From the NCBI GenBank assembly GCA_963402885.1, contig OY727098.1:15734717-15798716 (forward strand): a stretch of DNA of 64,000 bases, in the 5' to 3' direction. Of this stretch, positions 13,678 to 24,702 are shown piece by piece. Source of the stretch: Antedon bifida. Its lineage: Eukaryota; Echinodermata; Crinoidea; Comatulida; Antedonidae. Position 1 is the stretch's first letter; every line of letters starts with the position of its first letter. The position numbers and the translations under genes were made by a program. The notes under the pieces were generated by a model, which did not search any database, had not been told where the DNA came from, and was given only the letters and a program-made list of their open reading frames with translations.

Positions 13678-14614
13678 TTACACTATCACCGTGTATATTT
13701 GGTAATTCAAAAATAATCACTAAAATTTGAAGCGCAAATTAGGGAGGAATACCTCCTAAATAATGCGTTAAACCACTTCACAAACTTACTATCCGTTTGT
13801 AAACGACAAACTCACTTGTGTGTGTTTCTTCTTCGCTCGATCAACTTTGTGTCTTTGGGAGGAGATCAAAGGAGGAGGAGCGCTCTCTGTAGTTTGTGTG
13901 TGGTAATTGGTGGTGACGTCATCGTATCGATGTTATACCATGGATGGTTATACCAAGATGGTATCAACGTCACTTTTATATTACATTAAATTATGTGTAA
14001 AGCCTAGTGTAGGCTTTTTCTTGTGATCGTAAATAATGATGAAGATTATTATTATATACATATGCATTCAAATAAATAAACACTGAAAACAAGTAGGCCT
14101 AAGAGTCAGTCTATTTTATAGTATGAGTATCGTTCGTTGTAGGCCTATGTCATTAAAAAAAATGTAAAGTCTTCATCCGGCATCTTGTTAGAACTAGGCC
14201 TACAATATAGGCCTACTTGGTCATAATCAATATAAGATCTAAACTATTGCGTAACCATATCGAAGAAGAACCTTTCAGGGGCGTGTCCAATTCAAGAGGC
14301 GTGAAAAGTGTGGCGTTAGATAGTAAGAGCCTAATCCTAATATGATGATATTTAACTAAAAATCCTTACCTTTTCTTATTCTAGGTCTTTATACTATTCA
14401 TTTACTATAGGCTTAATTTATATTCGACTTATCAGTAATACAGTACAATGTTGGGCAGAGGCACTAAGAAAAATACACTTCTCAAACGAGCCATGGGAAA
14501 TGAGATTTTTAATTTGTTTAAAAAAATGAATACTGCCTACCACTTTACAGAAAATATAGCCTAGGCCTATAATAACAATAGGATTTTTGGCATAAACAAC
14601 ATTATAAGTAGGCC

Positions 14615-14786
14615 TAGAACCTTCTCTTTTGGGACACCGGTATTCAAGGGACATCCCTAGGGGACACTTTCCATAACGAATGAGTGGCAATTTGTTAACA
14701 CTATATAGGCCAACCCATATCCAGAGGACCCCTAAGGGAAAACGGTGTTGCGTCCGATAGCGTCCCCTTAATATAGTTTCTACTGG
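14615..14786. mobile_element. MITE family C, copy 2 (decayed)
   Basis: It has TAGAACCTTC near one end and TATAGTTTCTACTGG at the other. The inside has TTTTGGGACACCGGTATTC and GTCCCCTTAATATAG, matching copy 1. It is more diverged than the copy at 51561. Confidence 0.6.
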
Positions 14787-15160
14787 ATTTCAACGGTCCT
14801 TTACTTCATTAGTAAAATAAATACATATCGATTATATCTTGTAAATATAAATTGATTATCGATAGTATAGAAATTATAATGCAGCTGCCTTGGAAATCTG
14901 AAAACAGTGCATTGTATATATTATCAATTATTAAAGTGTTATTAATTGTTCGATGAAAAATGGAATAAAATGTTGAACCTAAATTGAATTTGGAAACATA
15001 AATATAAGCAGTAGGCCTAAGCCTACACAACGAATTATTTATCAACTGACGTCGTACAAATATTAAAACATTGAATATTAATATTTTGGTTTAAAAAACC
15101 CCTTTAAATTTGGCCTCCGTACTGGATTAACAGCACACTATAACTTTACTAAAATTATAA

Positions 15161-15253
15161 TAAGCGGATTAGCTAACAAAAAAGGTTGGTGTGCTGAGTG
15201 TGTAGAAACATGGCAATGGGAGCTGTCTAAACAAGCTATTGGACCTCCGCTTA
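15161..15253. mobile_element. 93-bp derivative of foldback family D
   Basis: It starts TAAGCGGATTAGCTAAC and ends GGACCTCCGCTTA. The sequence between matches the outer end of the 1.16 kb foldback element at 61115-62271 (TTGGTGTGCTGAGTGTGTAG, AAACATGGCAATGGGA). Both termini are present, so it looks like an internal-deletion form of the same family. Confidence 0.75.
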
Positions 15254-16243
15254 TAACCCATTACAACAATAATTCAGTAACTAGTTAGTAACCTTTTCCT
15301 TCATTTAAAATTGTAAAGGTAAAACATTGGCAAGAAACGATGGTAAATATCTTCAATTAAACCCTACTGTCTTATGGTCATACATTTCTAAATTAGATAA
15401 ATAACTATAAATTGAAATAACAAAATATTACTATTATTATGCAACAAGTTTATATTCTATTTCATTTATTTAACAACATATTTGTCTAGAATTACACAAT
15501 CAGGAAAGAAAACCCTCTTTTACATTGTGGTCCTGTCTTTAATTCAAAATAATTTGGGAAAAAAGTTTTATTTTTGTGAAAAGAAATAAACATTTATTCT
15601 TTAATTTAGTCTAAAAGTTTTACATTACAACGTGAAAAAATTATCTTCGATTTGACATCTCTTACAGACTAGAGATTGAATAATGTTTCATGAATTCAAA
15701 ATGTTGACAACCAAATTATTATTTGTCGTCACATGTAGCCTATTCAACTGAAGATTTTCGGCCTCTAGGTCTATATAGCATTTTCGAAATTTGATGGATT
15801 CATGATATTACCATACTGTAATAGTTAATTTTGTAAATTAAAAATGAGTACGCTAATCGATCGATTAATTTTAAAATAACTGAAATTATAATTACGTTTT
15901 ATTAAAATTGTTGTACATGGTTTGTTAAGAAAGACGAAGACAAGTATTTTTTTTTTATCAAATGACGTTATTTTAGCATGCCAAGATAGTATTGGCTAAC
16001 CACTATTCTCACACTTTTTGTTTCCCCTTAAACGTATCAATTGTTTACTCCTTATAATAAAGCATATTGCTACACATACGAGCAGCTTCATCAACGCCTT
16101 TAATTGAAAAGGTCTACAACTAAGAATAGACAATCATTATACAACAATATGATTCCACGTAAACTCCCTTTCTCACTTCCATTGTTTGCGCGCTTTTTAA
16201 TTGTCACACTCTCGGGTTGTGAAAATTAAAACAATAAGGTTTT

Positions 16244-16250
16244 TATAAAT
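16244..16250 (+). promoter_or_regulatory. Candidate TATA box, forkhead gene
   Basis: TATAAAT lies 147 nt upstream of the chosen ATG, which would leave a leader of roughly 115-120 nt. This is a motif match only; there is no direct evidence for the transcription start. Confidence 0.35.
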
Positions 16251-16390
16251 TGCCAACTGACCAATTAAATTACTCTTAGAGAAGGGAAGCTCCGACCGTT
16301 CTGGTTAAATACTGGTCTAATTTGCTATTATCATCATTCGTTACTTTGAGTTTGCAACATACACAACAGTAAAAGATCCAGAATTTGAAA

Positions 16391-17832
16391 ATGTCAGAGC
16401 AGAACAACTCACAGAATATGGTTCCATCACCAGACACAACAGTTCACGAACCTGTAGTCTCAGATAGTGTTCCTATAAAAGATGAGGCAGTCGATGTTCC
16501 TTATGTTTTACCTAAACTACAAACGGAATCGCCAATTGAACCAAAAGTTAACAAGAGAGCACGTCCACGACCAGACTATATGCGTCATGTGAAATCTCCA
16601 TTTTCTTACGTCGAGATGATCTCCTACGTCGTTGAATCAAATACTGGAACTATGCTGACACTACGAGACATTATCAGTTTAATGTCTAAAACATTTCCTT
16701 GTCTTGGCGGCGATTACGTTGGATGGAAGAATAGTGTGCGACATACCTTAAGTATAAACGAATGTTTTACGAAGATCTTACGTCGTCCAGACAGGCCATA
16801 CGGAAAGGACAATTTTTGGATCATGAACATTGATTGTAGCCATTGTAAATTATCTAGAACTGAAAAGGATTTGGAAATTCGCTACCAGCATTATATAAAG
16901 CAAACAGGTGAAACAGACTTTTCAACTCAACAATTCCAAAGAAGAGCGACACATAAACGTGCATCTAGTCAGGCTGCTGTAACTCCAGTGAGTCGATCTT
17001 ACCAATCGATGTATCCTAGCCAAGTTGCAATACCGAACTTTTTACCTGTAATGCACCGATCAGCTCCAATGGATCTTACATCTACTTCGCAAAATAAACG
17101 TAAACGACAATTGTTGGACAACGAACCGCTGGATTTAAGTGTGAAAAAATTCAAATCTTCACCTTCACCAACTCCTGATTATTCCTTTGTTAAAGAAGGT
17201 TCACCGGCCAGCTCATCAAATGGATCATGTTCACCAGACTTCCGTCGCAGCTACAGCCCTCAATACCTGACAAGGTATAGTCCAGATAGACTTTTATTTC
17301 GAAGCGAACTTCACTTTCCTGAAAACGTTGATCGAAGCAGGTTCATGAATAACATGACTGGGCGTATGTACGAGTATGGTCAAGATGGAAGCCTTCAAAT
17401 GGTTCAAAATATAGGTATGTTTAGTATATTTTTCTTCTGTCTTCTTATTATCAACTGGTCTTATTCAATTGGTCTCTGTACTCCACATACCATCCATCTT
17501 CAAACATTCTCGTAGTATTATGAATGCGATGTTTTGTACATGTTTTTAATATTATTTGATGATTAATATTCTTAATTTGTAATAAATTATTGTTTAAATA
17601 AAATATTAATAATAATTATAAATGTACATTTGATCACATGATTAAGAACTACAATTACATTGTTATGTTATCATTACAATTATGTATGTTATAATATATT
17701 TTTACAGATTTTTTAAACAAGTTGTGTTTTTTTTTCTTCTTTTTAGATGACGCTCGAAGACCAATCTACGTTCTAAGCAGTATACCAGCACCAAGCTCAA
17801 TCCGAGGGACGTTTTCAAGACCTATTTACTAA
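16391..17832 (+). CDS. Forkhead-box transcription factor
   Basis: Nuclear DNA-binding regulator. Exons 16391-17414 and 17747-17832 join in phase (donor GTATGT, acceptor TTTTTAG) to give 369 aa. I chose the ATG at 16391 because the open frame upstream of it has only a TTG. The forkhead domain spans about residues 68-147: KSPFSYVEM, then the recognition helix WKNSVRHTLS, then GKDNFW. The wing region CFTKILRRPDRP resembles FoxH proteins, but the subfamily (FoxH-like, or an echinoderm orphan Fox) cannot be settled by eye. C-terminal to it are a basic KRKR (236-239) and two CtBP-type motifs, PMDLT (226-230) and PLDLS (246-250), which suggest a repressor. The rest is Ser/Pro-rich. Unusual: the common RHNLS is RHTLS here. 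A polyadenylation signal AATAAA lies at 18074-18079. It is the only plus-strand gene found. Confidence 0.92.
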
Positions 17833-19247
17833 ACAAACTAATTTGATACATTTTTAGCGATTTCTAAATCTCAAGATTCTAAAGGGAATTATATCTTCAA
17901 GTATCGATTGTTGATATAAACAATTCATCAACATTGTTTGTTTAAAACACATTTTATTGATACTAATTTCAGAATTAAAAAATAAGCATTTATCCTCTTT
18001 CTAAAATAGAAGATATTTATTAAATGTTATGATACAATTCATGTACAGTAATGTGTAATTTGTGGTAATTCAAAATAAAAGAAATCTAGAAAGTATTTGA
18101 TTTGTACAGTATCTATTAAGATTTTAAAATAAATAAATGTTTTTTTTTAATAATGTGCATTGCACCTCCGGTATTAATGGTTTAATAACATTTACATAAT
18201 TAAGTAAGTTATTTCTTTCATAAAGAGAGAATAAGACGCGACTAATTCTTAAACGACAGATAAGCTTATCAGACTATTAAATCTACAAAACATGAAAATA
18301 ATACAATGGAGGAAAAAAACTCTTTCCCTCCATGGTAATAGGTCTACATACAATCGATTCAGACGATACATTCGGATCCTCCTATAAATCGTGGCAGACA
18401 CATCGTTCACACGAACAAATTATAACCCCCGGCATACGCCTAATAATTTTAATCATTTTAAACACTTTTTCAAATATTCCTGGTCCAACTAGAAATGATT
18501 AGAAACAACAATAAATATAGCACAACAGTATCTATACCTTTTTAATCATTAGACAAACAAATATTTTGTTTTAAAAAATAGTATGCCTAAAATCTATAGT
18601 ACAGATGAAAAAGATAGTGGATAACAAGTATCATCCCTGTGTATTATACAAACTTACGGTGCTGTTCGAACATTCTGCTCTAATTCATTCGATTTTCTAC
18701 CTATCTTACAAAAAAAAAAAAATTTTCTTTTTTCTAGTATAAATATACATATTGTTTTCGTATTATTATTATTACAGTATTACTTTTACATTATTTTATT
18801 ATAAGCAATTTCCACATCTAACATTTGTTTTTATTTGGCAGTAGGAATGTATTTACACATACTTCAACACATTAATGACTTACAGTATCAAAATGAATAA
18901 AACCATAAGTTATGTACAGATCATACTTTATGTGTACAAACCGTAACTTTAAGTAAAATAGGAAACGAAAATAATTTATGAATGATTTGAGCTAAATGTT
19001 CATATCTATAATATCTAGATAGAGGAATGAGCCATTGTGGAGGAACAGTATACTGATATTGAAATGCTAGACGGTTTTATTATTTTCCCTTAACTTTAAA
19101 ATTTCCCAGTTCTACATATTTATTTATACTTTTCAGTGAAAAAAAAGAGGAAAACTGTTAAGAGACAAGATCTGTCATTGAAAACTGTCACAAAAAGGGC
19201 GTGCCTCTCCAACCAAAGGGCGTGAAATGAATAAATTACATTTCTAC
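17833..19247. other. Convergent intergenic region
   Basis: It separates the 3' ends of the forkhead gene (plus) and the death-domain receptor (minus). It includes the forkhead 3' UTR up to about 18100, a CATGG micro-palindrome at 18299-18341, and on the minus strand a candidate AATAAA near 19075-19080 for the receptor. No gene was seen. Confidence 0.7.
18299..18341. mobile_element. CATGG micro-palindrome, diverged copy
   Basis: The insert AATGGAGGAAA...TTTCCCTCCATGG is flanked by TAATAC on the left and TAATAG on the right (5 of 6 identical). The arm sequence differs from the main group (GGAGGAAA for GGAGAAAT) but the architecture is the same. Confidence 0.55.
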
Positions 19248-22200
19248 TCATGCAGACGGGCTTGGTAGTAGATAAGCAACTTCAGCTATTTGTAGAGCCC
19301 GTCTGAGGTGTGAATATGTATAATTTGATGAATACTTTTCTCTCCATTTATCGAAAATGTTGTCCATAGCATCAACGCTGTTAGTACCAGTTTGAGTGCT
19401 TCTACAGTTGTCAATTTCTGCAGGCGTCAACCCCAGATTTATGGCAACTATGAATTGTCTTTTTGGGTAATCGGGTTGATTGTGAAGGTTTCTGGAAAGT
19501 TCAAGTATCATTTCGGCATCTACATTTTCGTTTAGACCTGGAACTCAGAAAAAAAAAAAAAATGTATTCAATTACGTTAAAATAAACTTGAACCTTAGAA
19601 ACAAACACAAGTGAACTTACTTGGTTGCATCTCAGGAATGTCGTCTGTGTTTATAGTTCCACCTAAAAAAAGTAGAGTACAACAAATATAAATTTGGTCA
19701 ATTACACAGCTTGCGGGCATCTTCCAATCTTCACACAATTAAATTCAGTAGAATCTTTATTAGCGAGATCCAATCTTTATTTTGGGATCCAAAGTTGTCC
19801 CTTAATATTGGTGTCTTCTGAATAGGGATTGGCTATATTGTTAAAACATATACACTGCCCCCTCTTTAGTTTCACGGAAGGGTTGTACCATATAATGTTT
19901 GTCAATTACAGTTATATTTTCCAATATCAAGATATTTAGTTTTCTGGTTTGTATTGGAGTGACTTTCTCATGACAACAATAGCCAATATCTACACCTACA
20001 TATATTTATATGATGGTTCATTCATATCATTATACTAATAGAAGCCAGCTAGTCACTACACCTACATAGTTTTCAAAATGGGATAACTTCAGTGTGCCCC
20101 TCCGAAAAACACCAAGCCTGTAGCCTCTGGGTTTGAGGGATTCAACTAAAGATCAAAAATGGTAAATAGGCCTAACTATCTTAGCTTGTGACGATGTTTG
20201 GCCCATTTGTGGAAAAACATTATGGCTAAAGGTTGTACTGAGGGAGTTACCTTACCATTACAGAAAAGTGTCAACAAAAAATTCACCCCTTACTCATTAA
20301 TTCGTACATAAGCCTATGGTAACCTAATTTGCAGAGATTGTCAACAATTGGTTTAATCTGAATTTTCGCATCACATAGCTGTGCAAGAAACCGGTAAGAG
20401 ATTTCTTCTTTAGAAAAATTTACAGACGCATCGCCTGTTGTATGTATATTCGTCTGTAATTTATCTGCCAGTTCTTGAATTTTCCTTGATACTTCTTTAT
20501 AAATTAAAGGTACATCACTCATACAGAATTCTCCATCTGGGAAAAAAGCAATAAAAAAGACAATACTAAGCCTGTCACTGTGAAAAGTCCATCTTTTTAC
20601 TTTGTTATTATTATTAAATAACATTATTGATATTATATTTAATATGTATTATATAAAATATGTATTAAATAAAATATGTATTATATAAAATATGTAATTT
20701 TTGTATATCTTACACAATTTTAGGTTTGTCGAATTGATTAGTTTTATGAGGGAAAAAAAGTTTTTAAATAAATGAAATGAACAAATACTGTAATAAGTAT
20801 TGCAATATTTTAAAAACAATAATCAATTAAATTGACTTTAAAACGTTACCTTCCAACAAATCAAGTCAAATTATAAATATGTTTATTCAAATCATGTTGA
20901 TATAAAGTTTGCGGTACACCACATGTATTAGTTCTGAAAAGAACTGTTGAGTTTCTCGATGTTTCGATCAATATGCTTTGATCGTCCTCAGGCGTGAGAA
21001 TCATAATGTGAAAATATGATTTGAACAATGTTTTTTAAAAAGAATGATGATGATTTTAACATATTTTATTGATATTGAAATGAGTGGGATAATAAAGTTC
21101 TGAATTGTTCGGTTAATAAAAGGGACTTACCTGTAAGATACCTTTCTGTACGTTGAATTTTTCTCAACCAGTCTTTGTTTTTGTTCAAACATTTATAGAT
21201 ATACAAGATTGTCAGTGTAACAACAGCTCCAATAACCGAACTGAAGATGCCCAGCAAAGGTAGACGGATTTCGTTTTTTATTTCTGTTAATTCTATAAGA
21301 TTTAAAAAATTAGTAGATACATCAAGTAAGGTACATTGTTAAATTAAATGAATAAATTAATCACTTGTAAGTATCATTAATAACTACTTTTAATAAATGT
21401 TTTAATGACCAACCTTAATCCTATTGTTTCAAATTGTAAATTATAGGCCTATATATTTTTTTATAAATTTGTATATTGCCTTTTTATGATCTAAAAGATC
21501 ATAAAAAGGCAATATACAATTTTATGCTCGTTTATAATGATAACCATTTTAAAAATGTAATTTCATTTTTGCAATAATAACAAATAAATAGTAGAATAAT
21601 TGTGTATAAAAAAAATACACAATTAGACCGCAAGATTTAGTTAATTAATATTGATTATATTCGAAGGCAAGAACATTTGATGAGCAAGAACACTTATCTG
21701 GTTATCATGGAGGTGATCCATTTGATAGGGCTAGGCTCTGATGGATAATAAAAGCCCAACTTATTATAAAGAGCATAGGCTGCTCTGTTACCAAATGTAC
21801 CACTATTTAATATAGAACTTACGTGTTTGGGTGTAAGCACACAAAAGGTCATCCTCAGCTTCTATCTGACACTGTAATATTGGTCCATCAGGGTTACTTA
21901 CGTAACCCTTATAAGTACAAGGTGAACACTTCATGCATTGCTTGTAATGGTGATCATAATAGCAGCTTCGTTTAAGACACCATTCTCTATCCCATTCTGC
22001 GTTGTAGTTTGTTTTATTTTTGTCACACATATTCTAAAATATTTATTGGTTTAGTTCATGTATTTTATGTAAATCTGAATGGATGCTATGATAGTAGTGG
22101 CATCTGCAGTGGTCAGAGAGAGTGGGGCTATGTTGGGATAAGGATGCCACTATTTTTTGAAGTGGATGTTAATAGTGTGATAGAATGAGGAGTAATTAGG

Positions 22201-22727
22201 CTCTGTCTACACTATCAAACTGTATGTGACAAAAAATGTGATGTGCCCATATATGGACTTGATGATGTCATATCACTACCATATTTGGGTATATCACTAC
22301 CATATTTAGGCATCACATTTTTTTGTTTGATATAATTTTGTAGACAGAGCTTAAGCAGATGAATAATTAGTAGCCATACATGTTTTGGGTTTAAATGAAG
22401 AGAGCTGTTTAAGAAGACCATAATGATTTTATAATGTTCATGATTATACAGTATCATAATTAACCTTTTTTTGGAGGGGCCATAGCAAAGGATTTTGTTT
22501 TGTATTTTCCCCTCTCTATAATTTAATTATCAAATTATTCTTAAGAGAAATAAATGTTACTTTGATTGATTAACTAATTGAAAAGCAAACCATTTATTCC
22601 CATGCCTATAAATATTACCAATTTATTTTTTTAAAAATATATTTTAAATAACTAAACAAACCTGTGAGGAGGATAGGTGTACAGATAAAATAAAGAAAAG
22701 CACTGCTTGAACAAATTGAGAAAGCAT
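19248..22727 (-). CDS. Small TNFR-like death-domain receptor
   Basis: A predicted type I membrane receptor, 337 aa, from six exons in consistent phase: 22662-22727, 21823-22033, 21131-21292, 20294-20536, 19621-19662, 19248-19537. Exon 1 is a signal peptide (MLSQFVQAVLFFILSVHLSS). Exon 2 is a roughly 70-residue Cys-rich ectodomain (CLKRSC, CMKCSPC) about the size of one or two TNFR repeats. Exon 3 carries the membrane span (IFSSVIGAVVTLTILYIY). Exon 6 resembles a death domain (LGLTPAEIDNC, then FDKWREKY and LRRALQIAE). Exon 4 may hold a second death-fold domain (FLAQLCDAK, NLCKLGYHRLMYELM), DED-like but uncertain. It would act at the plasma membrane in apoptosis or NF-kB-type signalling; that is inferred from the architecture. 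I recognise no specific orthologue. A polycystic, Toll or interleukin receptor identity does not fit. Confidence 0.82.
19746..19835. mobile_element. MITE family C fragment
   Basis: It begins CAGTAGAATCTTTATTAG and contains TTGTCCCTTAATATTGG, as in the other family C copies, but the far terminus is not clear. It lies in the receptor gene's intron 4, between the exons at 20294-20536 and 19621-19662. Confidence 0.45.
21470..21518. repeat. Perfect 23-bp hairpin
   Basis: Arms 21470-21492 and 21496-21518 are exact complements around a 3-nt loop; the core words are GCCTTTTTATGATCT and AGATCATAAAAAGGC. It lies in intron 2 of the death-domain receptor gene. Confidence 0.85.
22198..22353. mobile_element. 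MITE family A, copy 2
   Basis: It begins GGCTCTGTCTACACTATCA and ends TAGACAGAGCTTAA, with GTGATGTGCCCATATATGG and a doubled ATATCACTACCATATTT inside. It lies in intron 1 of the death-domain receptor gene. Confidence 0.85.
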
Positions 22728-24702
22728 CGGAACACACCTATTAAATTGAACCACAGACAATTAGGCCATAACAATATATTGGATTTAGTTTGTATCATGA
22801 TTTCATTATTAACTAGAAAATGTTATTATTAAATATAAAACTGGCAAAACAAAAATATCACATTAATTTGTAATTGTGAATGTTTATTTGGCTTAAATAA
22901 AAAAGGAAAATTAATTTGTAAAATAAAATGTTTGAATAATAATTAATATTAAAATATCATTTTATTATTTTATAATAATCACAAATATGCAACTGGTTTA
23001 TGTAGAAAGAAAATAGGCATACAGATGGAACTAGTGACAGGCATTCCTACAGCGTAGGATGGAAATGCACTTTTTTTGCACGAAGGCCTTGATCCTCAAG
23101 AGGGCTAATGTGCCTGGATGGGGATAGCCTACAGTACTACAACAATCTACAGCTTCTAAGAGCCTTAACTAGGCCTAGCCTCTAGCTAGGGGCCTAGCTA
23201 TGCCTACGTTATGTCGCAGAAAAAGGCACAAATAGAATCATTATTTATCAATTAGATTACTGTAGTATATTCTATTAATATCTAACGTATTAAAAGTGAA
23301 AGTCTTACTTCATACAGTTAGAAAAAGGGAAATTTAAGTTGGTTTTGTCAAAAGAGATTACTTCCTCCTCTTGAATATAAAATTACTCAAGTCTGACAAC
23401 GTTTCCTACCGGTGTTAAACGGTTGAGATGCGTTTATAACTACAATAAACACAGGCAGACTGGTGATAGATGACGCAAAATACTCCCCTTTAACGCTCGG
23501 GGAATTTCCCCTTTTTCTACCATGAGGTAATAAGTTATAAATAGCAATCTCATCACGTGTTGTCATTATGACGTTTTTATATATAAGGCTGACAGTTTTA
23601 ATATTTTTGTAAACTCGACTAATAATAATTGTATATATACTGCGTACTAACTGAGGGACTAGTGGTGTTCCACCGTACCACGCCGAGAATGTTAAAAAGT
23701 CGCTATCCAATCGAGTTTGAACAATACCAGTGCCCAGTGGTCTAATGGTTAGGACATGGTTCCGGGTTCGAATCTCGGTTTTCTCATTCTCACAGATTTC
23801 CTTAGAATTAGAATTAATTATTGTGTTTTTATATGTAAATCAATTGTTTTTGTAAGAAATATTGCTTGTTATACTATGTTGCTACAATTAAATTGTATAC
23901 AGAAAGCTTCTATTCGGGTCAAAGTAGTTAATGTTTTAACGTGGCAGCTGGTGTCTGGCGGGGGACCACTATGTGCCACATAATAGCCTACTATGAACCC
24001 CGTAGTCACAAATAAAGAGTAAAATAAACGATAATAGGCCTACACGTGAACAATAATGTTAACTATTGATAAATCAACAAAACATCTTTTTTTTTATATT
24101 GGTTATCATAAATAGTTATCACAGAAGAGGAGATATAAATGTTAATACATTTGTTTTCTTTTAATATAAAGCATATGCATTTACATAATATTTTCACATT
24201 GTATGTAAATCAATCAATGACGATTAACGGAACATACGTATAAAAATAACGGACCAAAGCTGTTTTTTATAGCCATGATACCACCATGAATCCTATTTTA
24301 CTAAATACGATACAAATACGTATATTTTAATACCACCGTACCTTAACTCAAGTAAAATCTAGAACAATGTATTTGACCCAAACAAATAGACACAAAAGAA
24401 AAACTGTAAACAATGTGAATGGATCAGGATACTTGCAATGGCCGCTAACATGAAAGCCACTATATAAAAGCACGTCTTTATAATACTATTTATAATATTT
24501 GTTTATACACAACTTTATTAGAATCAAGTAAGCCACCAATGTGTATGTAGGCCTACATTATTAGGGCTAATCGTATTATGATAACGCAGACATACTCTTC
24601 TTGACTGGTGACCTCTTTATGTGCATTATTATACAGTGTGACGTAACAATATTTTTTGAATAATAATATATACATATAATACAATAAGAAGTAACTTAGT
24701 AT
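22728..24702. other. Receptor/ABCG2 intergenic region
   Basis: The upstream side of the receptor gene and downstream side of ABCG2. It contains a tRNA-like fragment (23735-23776). A candidate ABCG2 polyadenylation signal (AATAAA on the minus strand, about 24505-24510) lies some 200 nt past the stop. The open frames here have no recognisable protein content. Confidence 0.65.
23735..23776 (+). pseudogene. tRNA-like fragment without anticodon arm
   Basis: It shows a good internal promoter box A (TGGTCTAATGG, 23738-23748) and box B (GGTTCGAATCT, from 23765) as in tRNA genes, but only about 16 nt separate them, so there is no room for an anticodon arm. This is either a broken tRNA gene or the head of a tRNA-derived SINE. 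No A-rich tail is seen downstream. Confidence 0.6.

Larger units (their letters stand above)
13678..16390. other. PKD2/forkhead intergenic region
   Basis: The shared upstream region of two divergent genes. It holds a cluster of AGGCCTA words (near 14094, 14140, 14195, 14208, 14563, 14609 and 15012), a family C MITE remnant and a 93-bp derivative of the foldback element. The part next to PKD2 (13800-13930) is less AT-rich and probably contains its promoter, but no core element is clear. No coding sequence was seen. Confidence 0.7.

Noticed and set aside
16385..16390. Upstream start of the forkhead frame
   Set aside because: The codon there is TTG; the first ATG is at 16391.
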